A stretch of 64,000 nucleotides of DNA, taken from assembly GCA_965245735.1 (NCBI GenBank), contig CBDFAX010000003.1, positions 34,222 through 98,221 on the forward strand, in the 5' to 3' direction. Position 1 is the stretch's first letter. Each line of letters opens with the position of its first letter. The translations under genes and the position numbers were made by a program. The notes below the pieces were generated by a model, which was not told the DNA's origin, made no database searches, and saw only the letters and a list, made by a program, of their open reading frames with translations. Of the stretch, positions 44,754-53,249 are shown one piece after another. This stretch comes from Abiotrophia sp965245735. Lineage in GTDB: Bacteria > Bacillota > Bacilli > Lactobacillales > Aerococcaceae.

Positions 44754-44994
44754 AGTTTCCTCACTCCTAAATCTAGAGAATTTGGTCTAAGTATATTGTA
44801 ACACACTGACTCCTCGAGTACGATGAATTACCACATTTGTCTTTCAAATTTCAAGGTTTCTTAACATTTAGCCCGAAACCTTCACAAATCATTCGGGCCT
44901 AATGTAAAGCCTAAAAGCGCACAAATACACGCTTAGTACCTTTTATTATGCCGCTAAAGCCTTATCTTTAGTATTTTTCTGAAACTAACCTTTC
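44754..44994. other. Divergent intergenic region between exported-protein genes
   Basis: This non-coding stretch holds the minus-strand extended -10 TGTTACAAT (TACAAT at plus 44795-44800) for the DUF1002 gene. A hairpin GCCCGAA/TTCGGGC lies at about 44872-44898. The plus-strand promoter for the secreted pair begins at 44995. I see no reading frame with a ribosome site in it. Confidence 0.5.
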
Positions 44995-45023
44995 TTGAAT
45001 GCCCCTAGTAGAAGTGCTATACT
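44995..45023 (+). promoter_or_regulatory. Promoter of the tandem secreted-protein genes
   Basis: TTGAAT (44995-45000) and TATACT (45018-45023) are 17 bases apart. TG one base before the -10 makes it an extended -10. The untranslated leader would be about 75 bases. Confidence 0.75.
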
Positions 45024-45102
45024 AATAGCATAGGTGGTAACCCTACAAACTAGTCCCCCTAAGTTAAGAGGCTCTCCCTCTGACAATGAAAGGATGATTT
45101 TC

Positions 45103-45690
45103 ATGAACAAAAAACTCAGTCGGCTTGTAGCCTTAGGACTGCTAGCCACTAACCTCTGGCAGCCTGTCGCCATTCTCGCTGAGTCTAACGCTAGCACAGC
45201 TAGTCAAACTTCAAGCACAGCAACGGCTGGCACCCAAGTTGTCGGCAACGATACGGTTGGCTACTTAACCCTTCCTGAGGGCTACGAAGCCAACGAAACT
45301 GGTGACCAAAACGCTAGTGGTCTGTCATTCATCAACAAATCTACCAACACATCGATTAGCTTAATGAGACTGAATGCGACAGATTATATTCAAAGTAAGC
45401 CTCAGTCATTGGCTAAGTTGACTCTTCCAGCTTGGATTATCATGAAAGAAGTTGTTTATCGCTTACCTGATAAAGAACTTACCTTTCAATCTGGACCTGC
45501 AGGCTTCGACAACCTGCCTGATGGCTACTACCTAGTTAGCTATAAGGATTCCAGTGCTATTGGCAGTGTCTATTTCATCGATAAAAACGATAGCAACTAT
45601 GTTTACCTAATTGGAATGGACGGCCCTAATTCAGATAGTCTGTCCTCATTTGGTGACATCGCTAAAACCTGGTCAAGTAAGAAACCTTAA
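45103..45690 (+). CDS. Secreted protein of unknown function, paralogue A
   Basis: This 195-residue protein has a clear signal peptide (MNKKLSRLVALGLLA, cleavage likely after AILA near residue 26) and a Ser/Thr-rich spacer to about residue 45. A domain beginning VVGNDTVGYLTLPEGY and ending IAKTWSS follows. It shares this plan with the next gene (VGSDSLGYLMIPSDF to ILKTWTP). No Cys, no lipobox and no LPXTG are present, so it is probably released. AAAGG nine bases before the ATG at 45103 selects that start. I do not recognise a family with confidence; similar short motifs occur in exported proteins of other Firmicutes. Confidence 0.75.
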   Translation: MNKKLSRLVALGLLATNLWQPVAILAESNASTASQTSSTATAGTQVVGNDTVGYLTLPEGYEANETGDQNASGLSFINKSTNTSISLMRLNATDYIQSKPQSLAKLTLPAWIIMKEVVYRLPDKELTFQSGPAGFDNLPDGYYLVSYKDSSAIGSVYFIDKNDSNYVYLIGMDGPNSDSLSSFGDIAKTWSSKKP

Positions 45691-45707
45691 GAAGGAGGAG
45701 CCACACA

Positions 45708-46280
45708 ATGAAACGATTTTTAACCTTTTTATGCCTTTTGGCTAGCTTGGTCGTGCTTGCACCTCAAACTATCTTGGCCGAAGAATCCTCTAGTAGCCAA
45801 GCCACTACCAAACTTGATTTAAGTCAGAAAGTCGGCAGCGACTCACTAGGCTATCTCATGATTCCTTCAGACTTTGTTAAATTCAATGAACTTGGAGAAC
45901 ACTCATCTAGTCAGCTCCAATGGTCTTCTAAAGACGCTTTTACAGTCGTCACATTAGATAAGATGCAACCTTATCAAGGTGTCGAAAACCACCCTGTCTT
46001 CAGCAAATTACCTAAACCCTATGTTTTTGCTACTGACCGCATGGCTACCTATGCCACCATGCCCGACCATGAAAAACTCACCTTAGGTGCAGTAAAGGGC
46101 TATCCATCTAGCTATAAAGATGTAGTCGGTGTTGAAGCACAATTTAAGGACAAAACCTTGCGTCTCATTTTCTTCACCCCAGAGTCTGACCCCGACTCAG
46201 TCTACTACTTGGCTGTTGAAGGGGCACCTAAAGACATGGATGCCCTAGAGGAAATTCTTAAAACCTGGACACCAAAATAA
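45708..46280 (+). CDS. Secreted protein of unknown function, paralogue B
   Basis: This 190-residue protein has a signal peptide (MKRFLTFLCLLASLVVLA, cleavage after TILA near residue 24), an acidic Ser-rich spacer, then a domain starting KVGSDSLGYLMIPSDF and ending LEEILKTWTPK. It is a diverged tandem copy of the gene before it, with shared GYL..P and KTW landmarks and little identity between. AAGGAGGAG about nine bases before ATG, in a gap of 17 bases, shows one operon. A strong terminator follows. Function unknown. Confidence 0.75.
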   Translation: MKRFLTFLCLLASLVVLAPQTILAEESSSSQATTKLDLSQKVGSDSLGYLMIPSDFVKFNELGEHSSSQLQWSSKDAFTVVTLDKMQPYQGVENHPVFSKLPKPYVFATDRMATYATMPDHEKLTLGAVKGYPSSYKDVVGVEAQFKDKTLRLIFFTPESDPDSVYYLAVEGAPKDMDALEEILKTWTPK

Positions 46281-46290
46281 TTCACTCAAA

Positions 46291-46333
46291 AATCCTCATT
46301 GGCTAGTGCGACACAGCCAATGAGGATTTTTTT
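46291..46333 (+). terminator. Terminator of the secreted pair
   Basis: A perfect 14-base stem (AATCCTCATTGGCT with its complement) is followed by a T-run on the plus strand. Confidence 0.9.
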
Positions 46334-46335
46334 AT

Positions 46336-46381
46336 AAAACACCTCGTGACTTGGGAACTAGCCTGAGTCACGAGGTGTTTT
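46336..46381 (-). terminator. Terminator of the suf operon
   Basis: A perfect 16-base stem (AAAACACCTCGTGACT with its complement) has an A/T-rich exit on the minus strand. It stands back to back with the terminator of the secreted pair. Confidence 0.88.
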
Positions 46382-46403
46382 AAACTTATGTCGATAGCCC
46401 TGT

Positions 46404-47798
46404 CTAACCAACAGACCCTTCCATTTCATAACTAATGAGGCGGTTGAGTTCAACCGCATATTCCATCGGTAATTCCTTAGTAAAAGGCTCGACAAAGCCC
46501 ATAATGATCATTTCCGTCGCTTCAGATTCAGACAGCCCTCGACTCATCAAATAGAAGAGTTGTTCCTCTGAAATCTTGGAGACTTTGGCTTCGTGTTCCA
46601 AGGAGACTTGCCCATTATGAATCTCGTTAAAAGGAATGGTATCCGATTTTGAAGCCTGATCCATAATAATGGTGTCACATTCAATATGCGAGATGGAACG
46701 CTTGGAATTCTTAGCAAAGGTCACTTGCCCGCGGTAGTTAACCTCTCCCCCGTCCTTGGCGATGGATTTGGACACAATGGAGCTAGAGGTGTTGGGGGCA
46801 TTATGTATCATCTTAGCACCCGTGTCTTGCTTTTGGTTCTTACCGGCAAAGGCAATAGAAAGCATGGTGCCCCGCGCCCCTTCTCCTTGAAGGTAGACAC
46901 TTGGATACTTCATGGTTGTATGAGCGCCTAGGTTACCATCAATCCACTCCATGGTCGCCCCCGCATGGGCATGGGCCCGCTTAGTCACTAAGTTATAGAC
47001 GTTGTTAGACCAGTTTTGAATGGTGGTATAACGGCAGTAGGCGTCTTTTTTGACAATAATTTCCACAATAGCGGCATGAAGTGAAGCAGTTGAATAGGTT
47101 GGTGCCGTACAGCCTTCCACATAGTGGATGCTGGCGCCCTCGTCCACAATAATCAGGGTCCGCTCGAACTGTCCTGTCCCCTCATTATTGATTCGGAAAT
47201 AGGTTTGAAGTGGAATGTCGCACTTGACCCCTTTTGGAACATAGATAAAAGTCCCCCCACTCCAAGCGGCACTATTAAGCGCAGCCTCAAAGTTATCGGT
47301 TGGTGGCACCACTGTCCCAAAATGTTCCTTGAAAAGCTCAGGATATTCGCGCAAACCAGAGTCCGTGTCAGTAAAGACAATGCCTAATTTTTCAAACTCG
47401 GCCTTCATATTGTGGTAAACTGCTTCCGATTCATATTGAACCGCAGCACCCGCTAGATACTCGCGTTCAGCCTGAGGAATCCCAATTCGCTCAAAGGTCT
47501 CCTTAATCTCATCAGGCACATCATCCCAGGAACGGGCAGGACGATCCATGGCCTTCTGGTAATAAATAATATCATCAAAATCTAGTGCTGACAGGTCAGG
47601 CCCCCAGTCAGGCAACTTACTATCGCGGAAGACCTTAAGTGAACGCAGACGGTAGTCTAACATCCATTCAGGCTCCCCTTTTTCTTTGGAAATGGTCCGA
47701 ATAACGTCTTCACTCAGACCCTTACCCGTAGAAAAGATAATTTCGGCATCGTCGTGGAAGCCATAGGCATAGTCGTTAACAACAGGTACGTCACTCAT
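46404..47798 (-). CDS. sufB: Fe-S cluster scaffold SufB
   Basis: SufB forms the SufBC2D scaffold where Fe-S clusters are built. The 464-residue protein matches the B. subtilis length. Motifs include YAYGFHDD near the N terminus, SGGTFIYVPKGVKCDIPLQ, YVEGCTAP and the C-terminal MSRGLSESEATEMIIMGF. Cys residues in the GVKCDIP and EGCTAP segments are the likely sulfur or cluster contacts. A GTG three codons upstream overlaps the sufU stop and is the alternative start. It is the last gene of the operon. Confidence 0.95.
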   Translation of the reverse strand: MSDVPVVNDYAYGFHDDAEIIFSTGKGLSEDVIRTISKEKGEPEWMLDYRLRSLKVFRDSKLPDWGPDLSALDFDDIIYYQKAMDRPARSWDDVPDEIKETFERIGIPQAEREYLAGAAVQYESEAVYHNMKAEFEKLGIVFTDTDSGLREYPELFKEHFGTVVPPTDNFEAALNSAAWSGGTFIYVPKGVKCDIPLQTYFRINNEGTGQFERTLIIVDEGASIHYVEGCTAPTYSTASLHAAIVEIIVKKDAYCRYTTIQNWSNNVYNLVTKRAHAHAGATMEWIDGNLGAHTTMKYPSVYLQGEGARGTMLSIAFAGKNQKQDTGAKMIHNAPNTSSSIVSKSIAKDGGEVNYRGQVTFAKNSKRSISHIECDTIIMDQASKSDTIPFNEIHNGQVSLEHEAKVSKISEEQLFYLMSRGLSESEATEMIIMGFVEPFTKELPMEYAVELNRLISYEMEGSVG

Positions 47799-47803
47799 TA
47801 TCT

Positions 47804-48295
47804 TCACTCGCTTTCTTGTGCTTGGTTATGGCGGCTTAAGCCCTCATCCAAGCTTGTATCTTGATCCAATCCCAGTCCTAGGGCTTTCCAGGCCAGGATG
47901 GCACACTTATAACGGGCCGGAAAGGCCTTAACACCTTCTAAGAGGGCTGCATCACCTAGCGCTTGCTCCCAAGACTCGTCCACTTGTCCTGGTCCACCAA
48001 CCAAGGCTTGAAAAGTCGCAATCATGGCTAGGGCTTGATCCTTTGGCTTGCCCAACAAGGCCTCACACATCATGCTAGCAGAAGCCATACTAATGGTACA
48101 GCCCTGACCACTAAAGGCCAAATCAAGGATACGATCATCTTCAATTTTTAGGGACAAGACAATGGCATCACCACAAGTAGGATTGAATAGTTCCACTTCT
48201 TGACTGGCATGGTCCAACTTACCAAAATGACGGGGATGTTGCCCATGGTCCAAAATGACTTGGCGATAGAGTTGATTTAATTGATTTAAACTCAT
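47804..48295 (-). CDS. sufU: Zinc-dependent sulfurtransferase SufU
   Basis: SufU accepts persulfide sulfur from SufS and passes it to SufB. The 163-residue protein keeps the IscU-like fold with NPTCGDAIVLSL, SGQGCTISMASASMMCEALLG and RYKCAILAWKAL. These carry the three Cys and the Asp that hold zinc. The extra spacing between the second and third Cys marks SufU against IscU. It overlaps sufS by four bases. Confidence 0.95.
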   Translation of the reverse strand: MSLNQLNQLYRQVILDHGQHPRHFGKLDHASQEVELFNPTCGDAIVLSLKIEDDRILDLAFSGQGCTISMASASMMCEALLGKPKDQALAMIATFQALVGGPGQVDESWEQALGDAALLEGVKAFPARYKCAILAWKALGLGLDQDTSLDEGLSRHNQAQESE

Positions 48296-49512
48296 GGACA
48301 GAAAAACTCCTTCACTGCTTTGGTAACTTCGATAAAACGTGCCACTTCTTGCGCATCATTATAGAGTGCCACACTAGCACGCAGAGTCGCTGCCTGACCT
48401 AAGCGGCGCATTAAAGGCTGGGCACAATGGTGGCCTGCTCGCAGGGCAATCCCCTCTAAGTCATAAGCTGTCGCCGCATCATGGGGATGGACACCCGCAA
48501 CATTGAAGGTCACAATGCCATGACCATGACCATAGACTTCCAGACCCGGAATAGCCTGTAAACCTCTTACTAGTTCTTGCGTCAGAAAACTTTCATGGGC
48601 TTCAATCGCCTGCCATCCGATAGCGGACAACCATTCAATGGCTGCTGCCAAGCCAATGGCTTGAGCAATAGGCGGCGTCCCCCCTTCGAATTTCTGTGGG
48701 GCGACCGCGTAGTCTGTTTGGTAATCTCCTACTTGATGGACCATTTCACCGCCATAGAAAAATGGCTGGCAAGTGGCATGATGTTCTTGCTTGAGGTAGC
48801 AAATGCCAATTCCAGTCGGGCCGTAGAGCTTATGACCACTCCAACAGTAGGCATCGACTCCTAGGCTTCCTACATCTACTGGCAAATGGGCGACTGCCTG
48901 AGCACCATCAACGATGACCTTGATGCCTCGCGGTTTAGCCCAGGCTGTTAAAGCAGCTATATTCTGAGAAATACCCAAGACATTGGAGACATGATGGATG
49001 GTAATGACCTTGAGCTTGGACCAGTCACTAGCTTCTAGGGCCACTAAATCCAAGTGATGATCCTCCGTCAGGGGTAGATAAGAGAGTGTGGCACCCCGCT
49101 CTTGGGCTAGAGCTTGCCAAGGCACTAGATTGGAATGATGTTCCAAATAAGTCAGCCCAATTTGGTCTCCTGGCTGTAGACTAGGTCCTATCCAACGGTC
49201 CGACAGAAAATTCAAACCCGCAGTAGTCCCACTGGTAAAAATAATTTCTTGCGGCTTGGCACCCATGAAGTCAGCTACCCTCTGGCGGGCTGCTTCATAG
49301 ACTTGAGTGGCTCGATCGGCCAGACTATGAACCCCACGATGGATATTGGCATTATCTTGGAGATAGTAGTTAGCCAAGCAATCTAAGACAAGCTGTGGCT
49401 TCTGACTGGTCGCCGCATTATCAAAATAAATCAAGTCTTGACCATGAACCTTTTGCTTGAGAAGGGGAAAGTCCTTAGCCCATGGTGATGGGCTAGTAAT
49501 CTCTGCTGGCAT
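48292..49512 (-). CDS. sufS: Cysteine desulfurase SufS
   Basis: This class II desulfurase feeds Fe-S assembly. The 406-residue protein has IYFDNAATSQKPQLVLD, the PLP lysine in WSGHKLYGPTGIG and the active Cys in LRAGHHCAQPLM on the short class II loop. SufU overlaps its end and should be its sulfur acceptor. It is the third desulfurase in this window, each with a different partner. Confidence 0.95.
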   Translation of the reverse strand: MPAEITSPSPWAKDFPLLKQKVHGQDLIYFDNAATSQKPQLVLDCLANYYLQDNANIHRGVHSLADRATQVYEAARQRVADFMGAKPQEIIFTSGTTAGLNFLSDRWIGPSLQPGDQIGLTYLEHHSNLVPWQALAQERGATLSYLPLTEDHHLDLVALEASDWSKLKVITIHHVSNVLGISQNIAALTAWAKPRGIKVIVDGAQAVAHLPVDVGSLGVDAYCWSGHKLYGPTGIGICYLKQEHHATCQPFFYGGEMVHQVGDYQTDYAVAPQKFEGGTPPIAQAIGLAAAIEWLSAIGWQAIEAHESFLTQELVRGLQAIPGLEVYGHGHGIVTFNVAGVHPHDAATAYDLEGIALRAGHHCAQPLMRRLGQAATLRASVALYNDAQEVARFIEVTKAVKEFFCP

Positions 49513-49541
49513 CTTACAATCTCCTTCCGTGTTTAATAGGC

Positions 49542-50849
49542 TTAGCCTTCCTGGCCACCTTCTAAACCACTTAATTTACGGTCTATAATTTCTACTAAGC
49601 GGCGTCTAATTTCAGCCGAAGGCATTTGCACAATGACTGGGCCTAGGAAACCACGTACTACTAAGTACTCAGCAGCTTCTCTGCTTAAGCCACGGCTCAT
49701 CAGGTAGTAGAGTTGTTCTTCATCTACTTGACCTACAGAAGCCGCGTGTCCTGCAGTCACTTCAAATTCTTCAATTAAAAGGATAGGATTGGCATCGCCT
49801 CGAGCCTTCTCAGATAACATGAGTACTCGGCTTTCCTGCTGAGCATCGGCGCCCTTGGCGTATTTTTCAATCAGCCCAATCCCGTTGAAGGTCAAGGTTG
49901 CGCGGTCCAAGATAACCCCATGTTGCAGAATATTCCCGACAGAATGATTACCGCGGTTGACCACCTTCGAATCAATGCCTTGGATTTGCTTGCCAGTTGA
50001 AATACCGACAATCTGCACTTGAGATTCAGAACCATCACCATTGAGGTAGGTGTCTAAGTCTAAGATGACATTGCCGTCATTAAGTTCACCGATGGCCCAA
50101 TCAATTTTGGCATCACGTGCCGTTTGGGCGTAACGCTTAATGTAGGCATGGCTTTTGGCCCCTAGGGTATCGACTGCTGAATACTTAATCTGTGCGCCAG
50201 CCTTAACGACCACTTCAACAAAATAGGCGGCAGAGTTTGGTTTATCGCCATAAGTTTCTATGCGCTCGACATAATCTAAACTTGCCCCCTGTTCAAGCAC
50301 AATCAGGATATGTTTGTTAAAGGCTTGATCATAGCGACAGTCTTGAACCAAAAGAGCTTCAAGCGGCAAAGTCACAGCTACATTTCTTGGCACATAGATG
50401 AAGAGCCCCCCATTCATGAAGGCCGTATGATAGGCCTCAATTTGGTCTTCATGGGCGCCAATCACTGAAAAGAGATGTTCCTTAACTAGGTCAGGATAAT
50501 CTGCAAGAGCCTGGAACAAGTCTATCACGATTACCCCTTGATCGACTAGGTCTTGATCCAAACTTTCTACCAGAGTATGATTGCCCACATGCACAATCTG
50601 CCCACTCAGGTGGTCTTGCTCAGCCAAAGCTGCATCTAGACCATAGAGTAGCGGTTCCTCTAAGGTTTGTGGCGCTACTACTTCTTGGGATAGGAGGGGC
50701 CAACGATGATACTTAACCCGCTCAATCACTGGTAACTGCAAATCCTGCCAGACAGAATGGGCTTGATTTTGAATGGTGCGGAACCAGTCAGGTAGTCCGA
50801 CAAAATTAGCCAAAGCCTGCATCTGGTCTAAATAATGTTTGCTAGTCAT
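49542..50849 (-). CDS. sufD: Fe-S assembly protein SufD
   Basis: SufD pairs with SufB on the SufC ATPase dimer. The 435-residue protein shares the beta-helix core with SufB, shown by GGLFIYVPRNVAVTLPLEA and GASLDYVERIETYG. The C-terminal MSRGLSREAAEYLVVRGFLG, with His in AGHAASVGQVDEEQLYYL, completes it. It lies between sufC (8-base gap) and sufS. Confidence 0.94.
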   Translation of the reverse strand: MTSKHYLDQMQALANFVGLPDWFRTIQNQAHSVWQDLQLPVIERVKYHRWPLLSQEVVAPQTLEEPLLYGLDAALAEQDHLSGQIVHVGNHTLVESLDQDLVDQGVIVIDLFQALADYPDLVKEHLFSVIGAHEDQIEAYHTAFMNGGLFIYVPRNVAVTLPLEALLVQDCRYDQAFNKHILIVLEQGASLDYVERIETYGDKPNSAAYFVEVVVKAGAQIKYSAVDTLGAKSHAYIKRYAQTARDAKIDWAIGELNDGNVILDLDTYLNGDGSESQVQIVGISTGKQIQGIDSKVVNRGNHSVGNILQHGVILDRATLTFNGIGLIEKYAKGADAQQESRVLMLSEKARGDANPILLIEEFEVTAGHAASVGQVDEEQLYYLMSRGLSREAAEYLVVRGFLGPVIVQMPSAEIRRRLVEIIDRKLSGLEGGQEG

Positions 50850-50857
50850 GCTATCAC

Positions 50858-51628
50858 CTAGGCTTTCTCGTCATAGTGAAGACCTAATTCTTCACTAATA
50901 CCCTTATAACCTTCCGCCTCCAAGCGTTTAGCTAATTCGGCATCGCCTGTCATTACTACGCGCCCTTCCATCATAATATGAACCACATCGGGCGTGATGT
51001 AATTGAGTAATCTTTGATAGTGAGTGATAATTAGGGAACCAAAACCTTCCCCCCGCATGGCATTGACGCCCTTGGATACCACCTTAAGGGCATCAATATC
51101 GAGACCAGAGTCGATTTCGTCCAAAATAGCAAAGCTAGGTTCAATCATGAGGCATTGTAGGATTTCATTACGTTTCTTCTCCCCACCTGAAAAGCCTTCG
51201 TTGAGATAGCGTTCCGCCATTTCTTCTGGCATATCGAGGAGCGCCATCTTCTCATCCAATTTCTTGATGAATTCGCGGACGCCCATCTTGTTATTGTCAT
51301 CCCGCCGAGAGTTAATAGCTGCGCGCATAAACTCAGCGTTGGTAACGCCTGGAATCTCACTTGGATATTGCACCGCCAAGAAAAGACCAGCACGGGCACG
51401 CTCATCTACTTCCATCTCTAAGACATCTTCACCATCTAAGAGAATCTCACCTTGGGTTACTTGATAGGCAGGGTTACCCATAATGGCCGCCGCTAGGGTG
51501 GACTTCCCAGTCCCATTTGGTCCCATAACCGCATGAATCTCTCCTGTTTTGAGGGTCAGGTTAACCCCTTTAAGGATTTCCTTACCTTCAATGGCCACAT
51601 GCAAATCCTTGATTTCTAATACTGGCAT
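50858..51628 (-). CDS. sufC: Fe-S assembly ATPase SufC
   Basis: SufC is the ABC-type ATPase that drives the SufBCD scaffold; it is soluble. The 256-residue protein has Walker A GPNGTGKSTLAAA, the signature FSGGEKKRNEILQ and Walker B FAILDEIDSGLDIDAL. EKKRNE after the signature is typical of SufC. It is the first gene of sufCDSUB, behind the promoter at 51662-51690. Confidence 0.96.
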   Translation of the reverse strand: MPVLEIKDLHVAIEGKEILKGVNLTLKTGEIHAVMGPNGTGKSTLAAAIMGNPAYQVTQGEILLDGEDVLEMEVDERARAGLFLAVQYPSEIPGVTNAEFMRAAINSRRDDNNKMGVREFIKKLDEKMALLDMPEEMAERYLNEGFSGGEKKRNEILQCLMIEPSFAILDEIDSGLDIDALKVVSKGVNAMRGEGFGSLIITHYQRLLNYITPDVVHIMMEGRVVMTGDAELAKRLEAEGYKGISEELGLHYDEKA

Positions 51629-51661
51629 ATCGTCACCTATTCCTTCCTTATAGTCTCCTTT

Positions 51662-51690
51662 ATTCTACCGTTATTTGCCTTGAGACGCAA
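51662..51690 (-). promoter_or_regulatory. Promoter of the suf operon
   Basis: On the minus strand, TTGCGT (plus 51685-51690) and TAGAAT (plus 51662-51667) are exactly 17 bases apart, about 35 bases before the sufC start codon. Confidence 0.7.
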
Positions 51691-51741
51691 TTCATGCGCT
51701 TTCTTTTGAGATTTTAGTGCATTAATTTAAACAAGAAAAAA

Positions 51742-51762
51742 GAAGCTGGTTAAACCAGCTTC
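51742..51762 (-). terminator. Terminator of pdxK-pdxU
   Basis: GAAGCTGGTT and its complement form a compact hairpin, followed by a T-run on the minus strand. Confidence 0.85.
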
Positions 51763-51772
51763 AAGAACATCA

Positions 51773-52336
51773 CTATTCGCCAATTGGATGGAAACGTTCA
51801 ATCGCATGCTTCATTGGATAGTAGAGAATCCCTACTAAAATAGCCGTTACGATGGCAGTGAAGAAGGTGGCGGGCATCTTCTCAGCTACTTTTGCCATGG
51901 CTGCATTCCAGCTAGAACCTAAAACCAATTGTTGCGCCACAATGGAGACTGGCCGGCTAACAATCTTGACTAAACCAGCCACAATGGAAACCGCAACAAG
52001 GTTAAAGTGCGTGTCACGTTTCTTAAATACATAGGTGTAGACTGCATTAACCGTGACAAGAACCAGACCTGCTTCCAAAAGCGTAAAGGCGACAGAAGCG
52101 GCAAAGCCATTGAACACATCGAAGATGAAAAGACCTAAAAAGGAAGCAATAGAACCACGCTTGAAGCCTAGTAGTAAGACGGATAAAACAACTAAGGCAT
52201 TGCCGACATGAACCATGGTTTTACCTGGCATATGGATTTTTAAATAAGTAATCGCAAGAACGATAAGTGCTGCAAATAAGCCAATTTCGATATAGCCTAC
52301 TAAGCGACGGTGAAAGGCTGTTTTTGTTTGATTCAT
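51773..52336 (-). CDS. pdxU: ECF transporter S component, probably vitamin B6 (PdxU-like)
   Basis: This 187-residue membrane protein with about six hydrophobic segments has the size and pattern of an ECF substrate-binding S component. Its key context is a four-base overlap with the pyridoxal kinase gene and the divergent PdxR regulator. Known PdxR-controlled groups in Lactobacillales contain pdxK and pdxU in this way. Uptake would need the shared EcfA-EcfA'-EcfT module, which is not in this window. The vitamin specificity is inferred from neighbours; hydroxymethylpyrimidine is the main alternative. Confidence 0.78.
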   Translation of the reverse strand: MNQTKTAFHRRLVGYIEIGLFAALIVLAITYLKIHMPGKTMVHVGNALVVLSVLLLGFKRGSIASFLGLFIFDVFNGFAASVAFTLLEAGLVLVTVNAVYTYVFKKRDTHFNLVAVSIVAGLVKIVSRPVSIVAQQLVLGSSWNAAMAKVAEKMPATFFTAIVTAILVGILYYPMKHAIERFHPIGE

Positions 52337-53154
52337 AATGAGTCCTCTTTTCTTAAGGTTTTGCTGATAAAAGGTAAATAAGGCTGATAATAAAGCTCCT
52401 GGCGACTTAGAGTTTGGTCTAATCCCTGGTTTTCTACGGCCCGTCCAACTAGATCAACACACCATTGGCATGTCGCTTCTAGAGATAAGCCACCTACCTG
52501 GCAGGCAAGGAAACAAGAAGTGAAGAAGTCTCCCGTGCCAAACAAATGGCAATTTTGGCGTTGAGTCCAAGCCTCTTGGTTAGGTCCGAAAGCTACCCCA
52601 ATTTGGTCATTCGCTTCAATTCCAGTAATAATCCAAGACTTTTGTTTAGATTCAAGATTAGCCAAAGTCTCTAGCGCTTGCTTATCTTCCTGAGTTTTAA
52701 CTAGCTCAGCATCTAGGCCGGCCAAGAGATAGGCTTCCGTCAAATTCGGTAGGGCATAATCAGCTAAGGCAACCAGTTCTTGCATAGCCGCAACATAATC
52801 CTGATCCAGCCCGGTATAAAGCTGGCCACAATCTCCCATGATGGGGTCCACCACCAAAAAGGTGTCAGATTGGTAATGTTTATACCAGTTAACAAATTGG
52901 TGAATCTGGTTGGCATTGCCAAAATACCCAGTCACAATAGCCTGAAACTTGACCTGCCGCCAGGCCATTAAAGAGGCCGAAAAGGCCGCGTCCAAACTCT
53001 CGCGGTAGACTGGCCAACGTCCGGTATGGTGGGTTAAGTAAACTGTAGGCAGGAGGGTCACCTCGTAACCAGCTGCATTCAATACAGCCAAATTCGTTAA
53101 ACCAGCCACCTGGCCTGTGCCAGGAATATCATTCACTACCAAAATACTTGCCAT
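52333..53154 (-). CDS. pdxK: Pyridoxal/pyridoxine kinase PdxK
   Basis: This ribokinase-fold enzyme phosphorylates vitamin B6 vitamers. The 273-residue protein has SILVVNDIPGTGQVAGL at the N terminus, VDPIMGDCGQLYTG in the middle and the anion-hole motif FGTGDFFTSCFL near the C terminus, with the catalytic Asp in GTGDFF. Together with the overlapping transporter gene it forms a B6 salvage unit, useful for an organism that probably cannot make PLP. The control region lies in front, shared with pdxR. Confidence 0.88.
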   Translation of the reverse strand: MASILVVNDIPGTGQVAGLTNLAVLNAAGYEVTLLPTVYLTHHTGRWPVYRESLDAAFSASLMAWRQVKFQAIVTGYFGNANQIHQFVNWYKHYQSDTFLVVDPIMGDCGQLYTGLDQDYVAAMQELVALADYALPNLTEAYLLAGLDAELVKTQEDKQALETLANLESKQKSWIITGIEANDQIGVAFGPNQEAWTQRQNCHLFGTGDFFTSCFLACQVGGLSLEATCQWCVDLVGRAVENQGLDQTLSRQELYYQPYLPFISKTLRKEDSL

Positions 53155-53191
53155 TCAATTCCCTCCCTCTGCTTGTTATCATACCCTATTT

Positions 53192-53237
53192 CTGGTACCA
53201 TTAATAGTGCCAGTTTAATACAAATGACTAGTACCAG
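53192..53237. promoter_or_regulatory. Candidate PdxR operator sites
   Basis: In the divergent region, CTGGTAC (53192-53198) faces GTGCCAG (53207-53213) and GTACCAG (53231-53237). The two right-hand copies start 24 bases apart in the same direction. MocR/PdxR-type regulators bind such spaced half-sites in the promoter they share with their target genes. Confidence 0.6.
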
Positions 53238-53249
53238 TTGGAGGATTCT

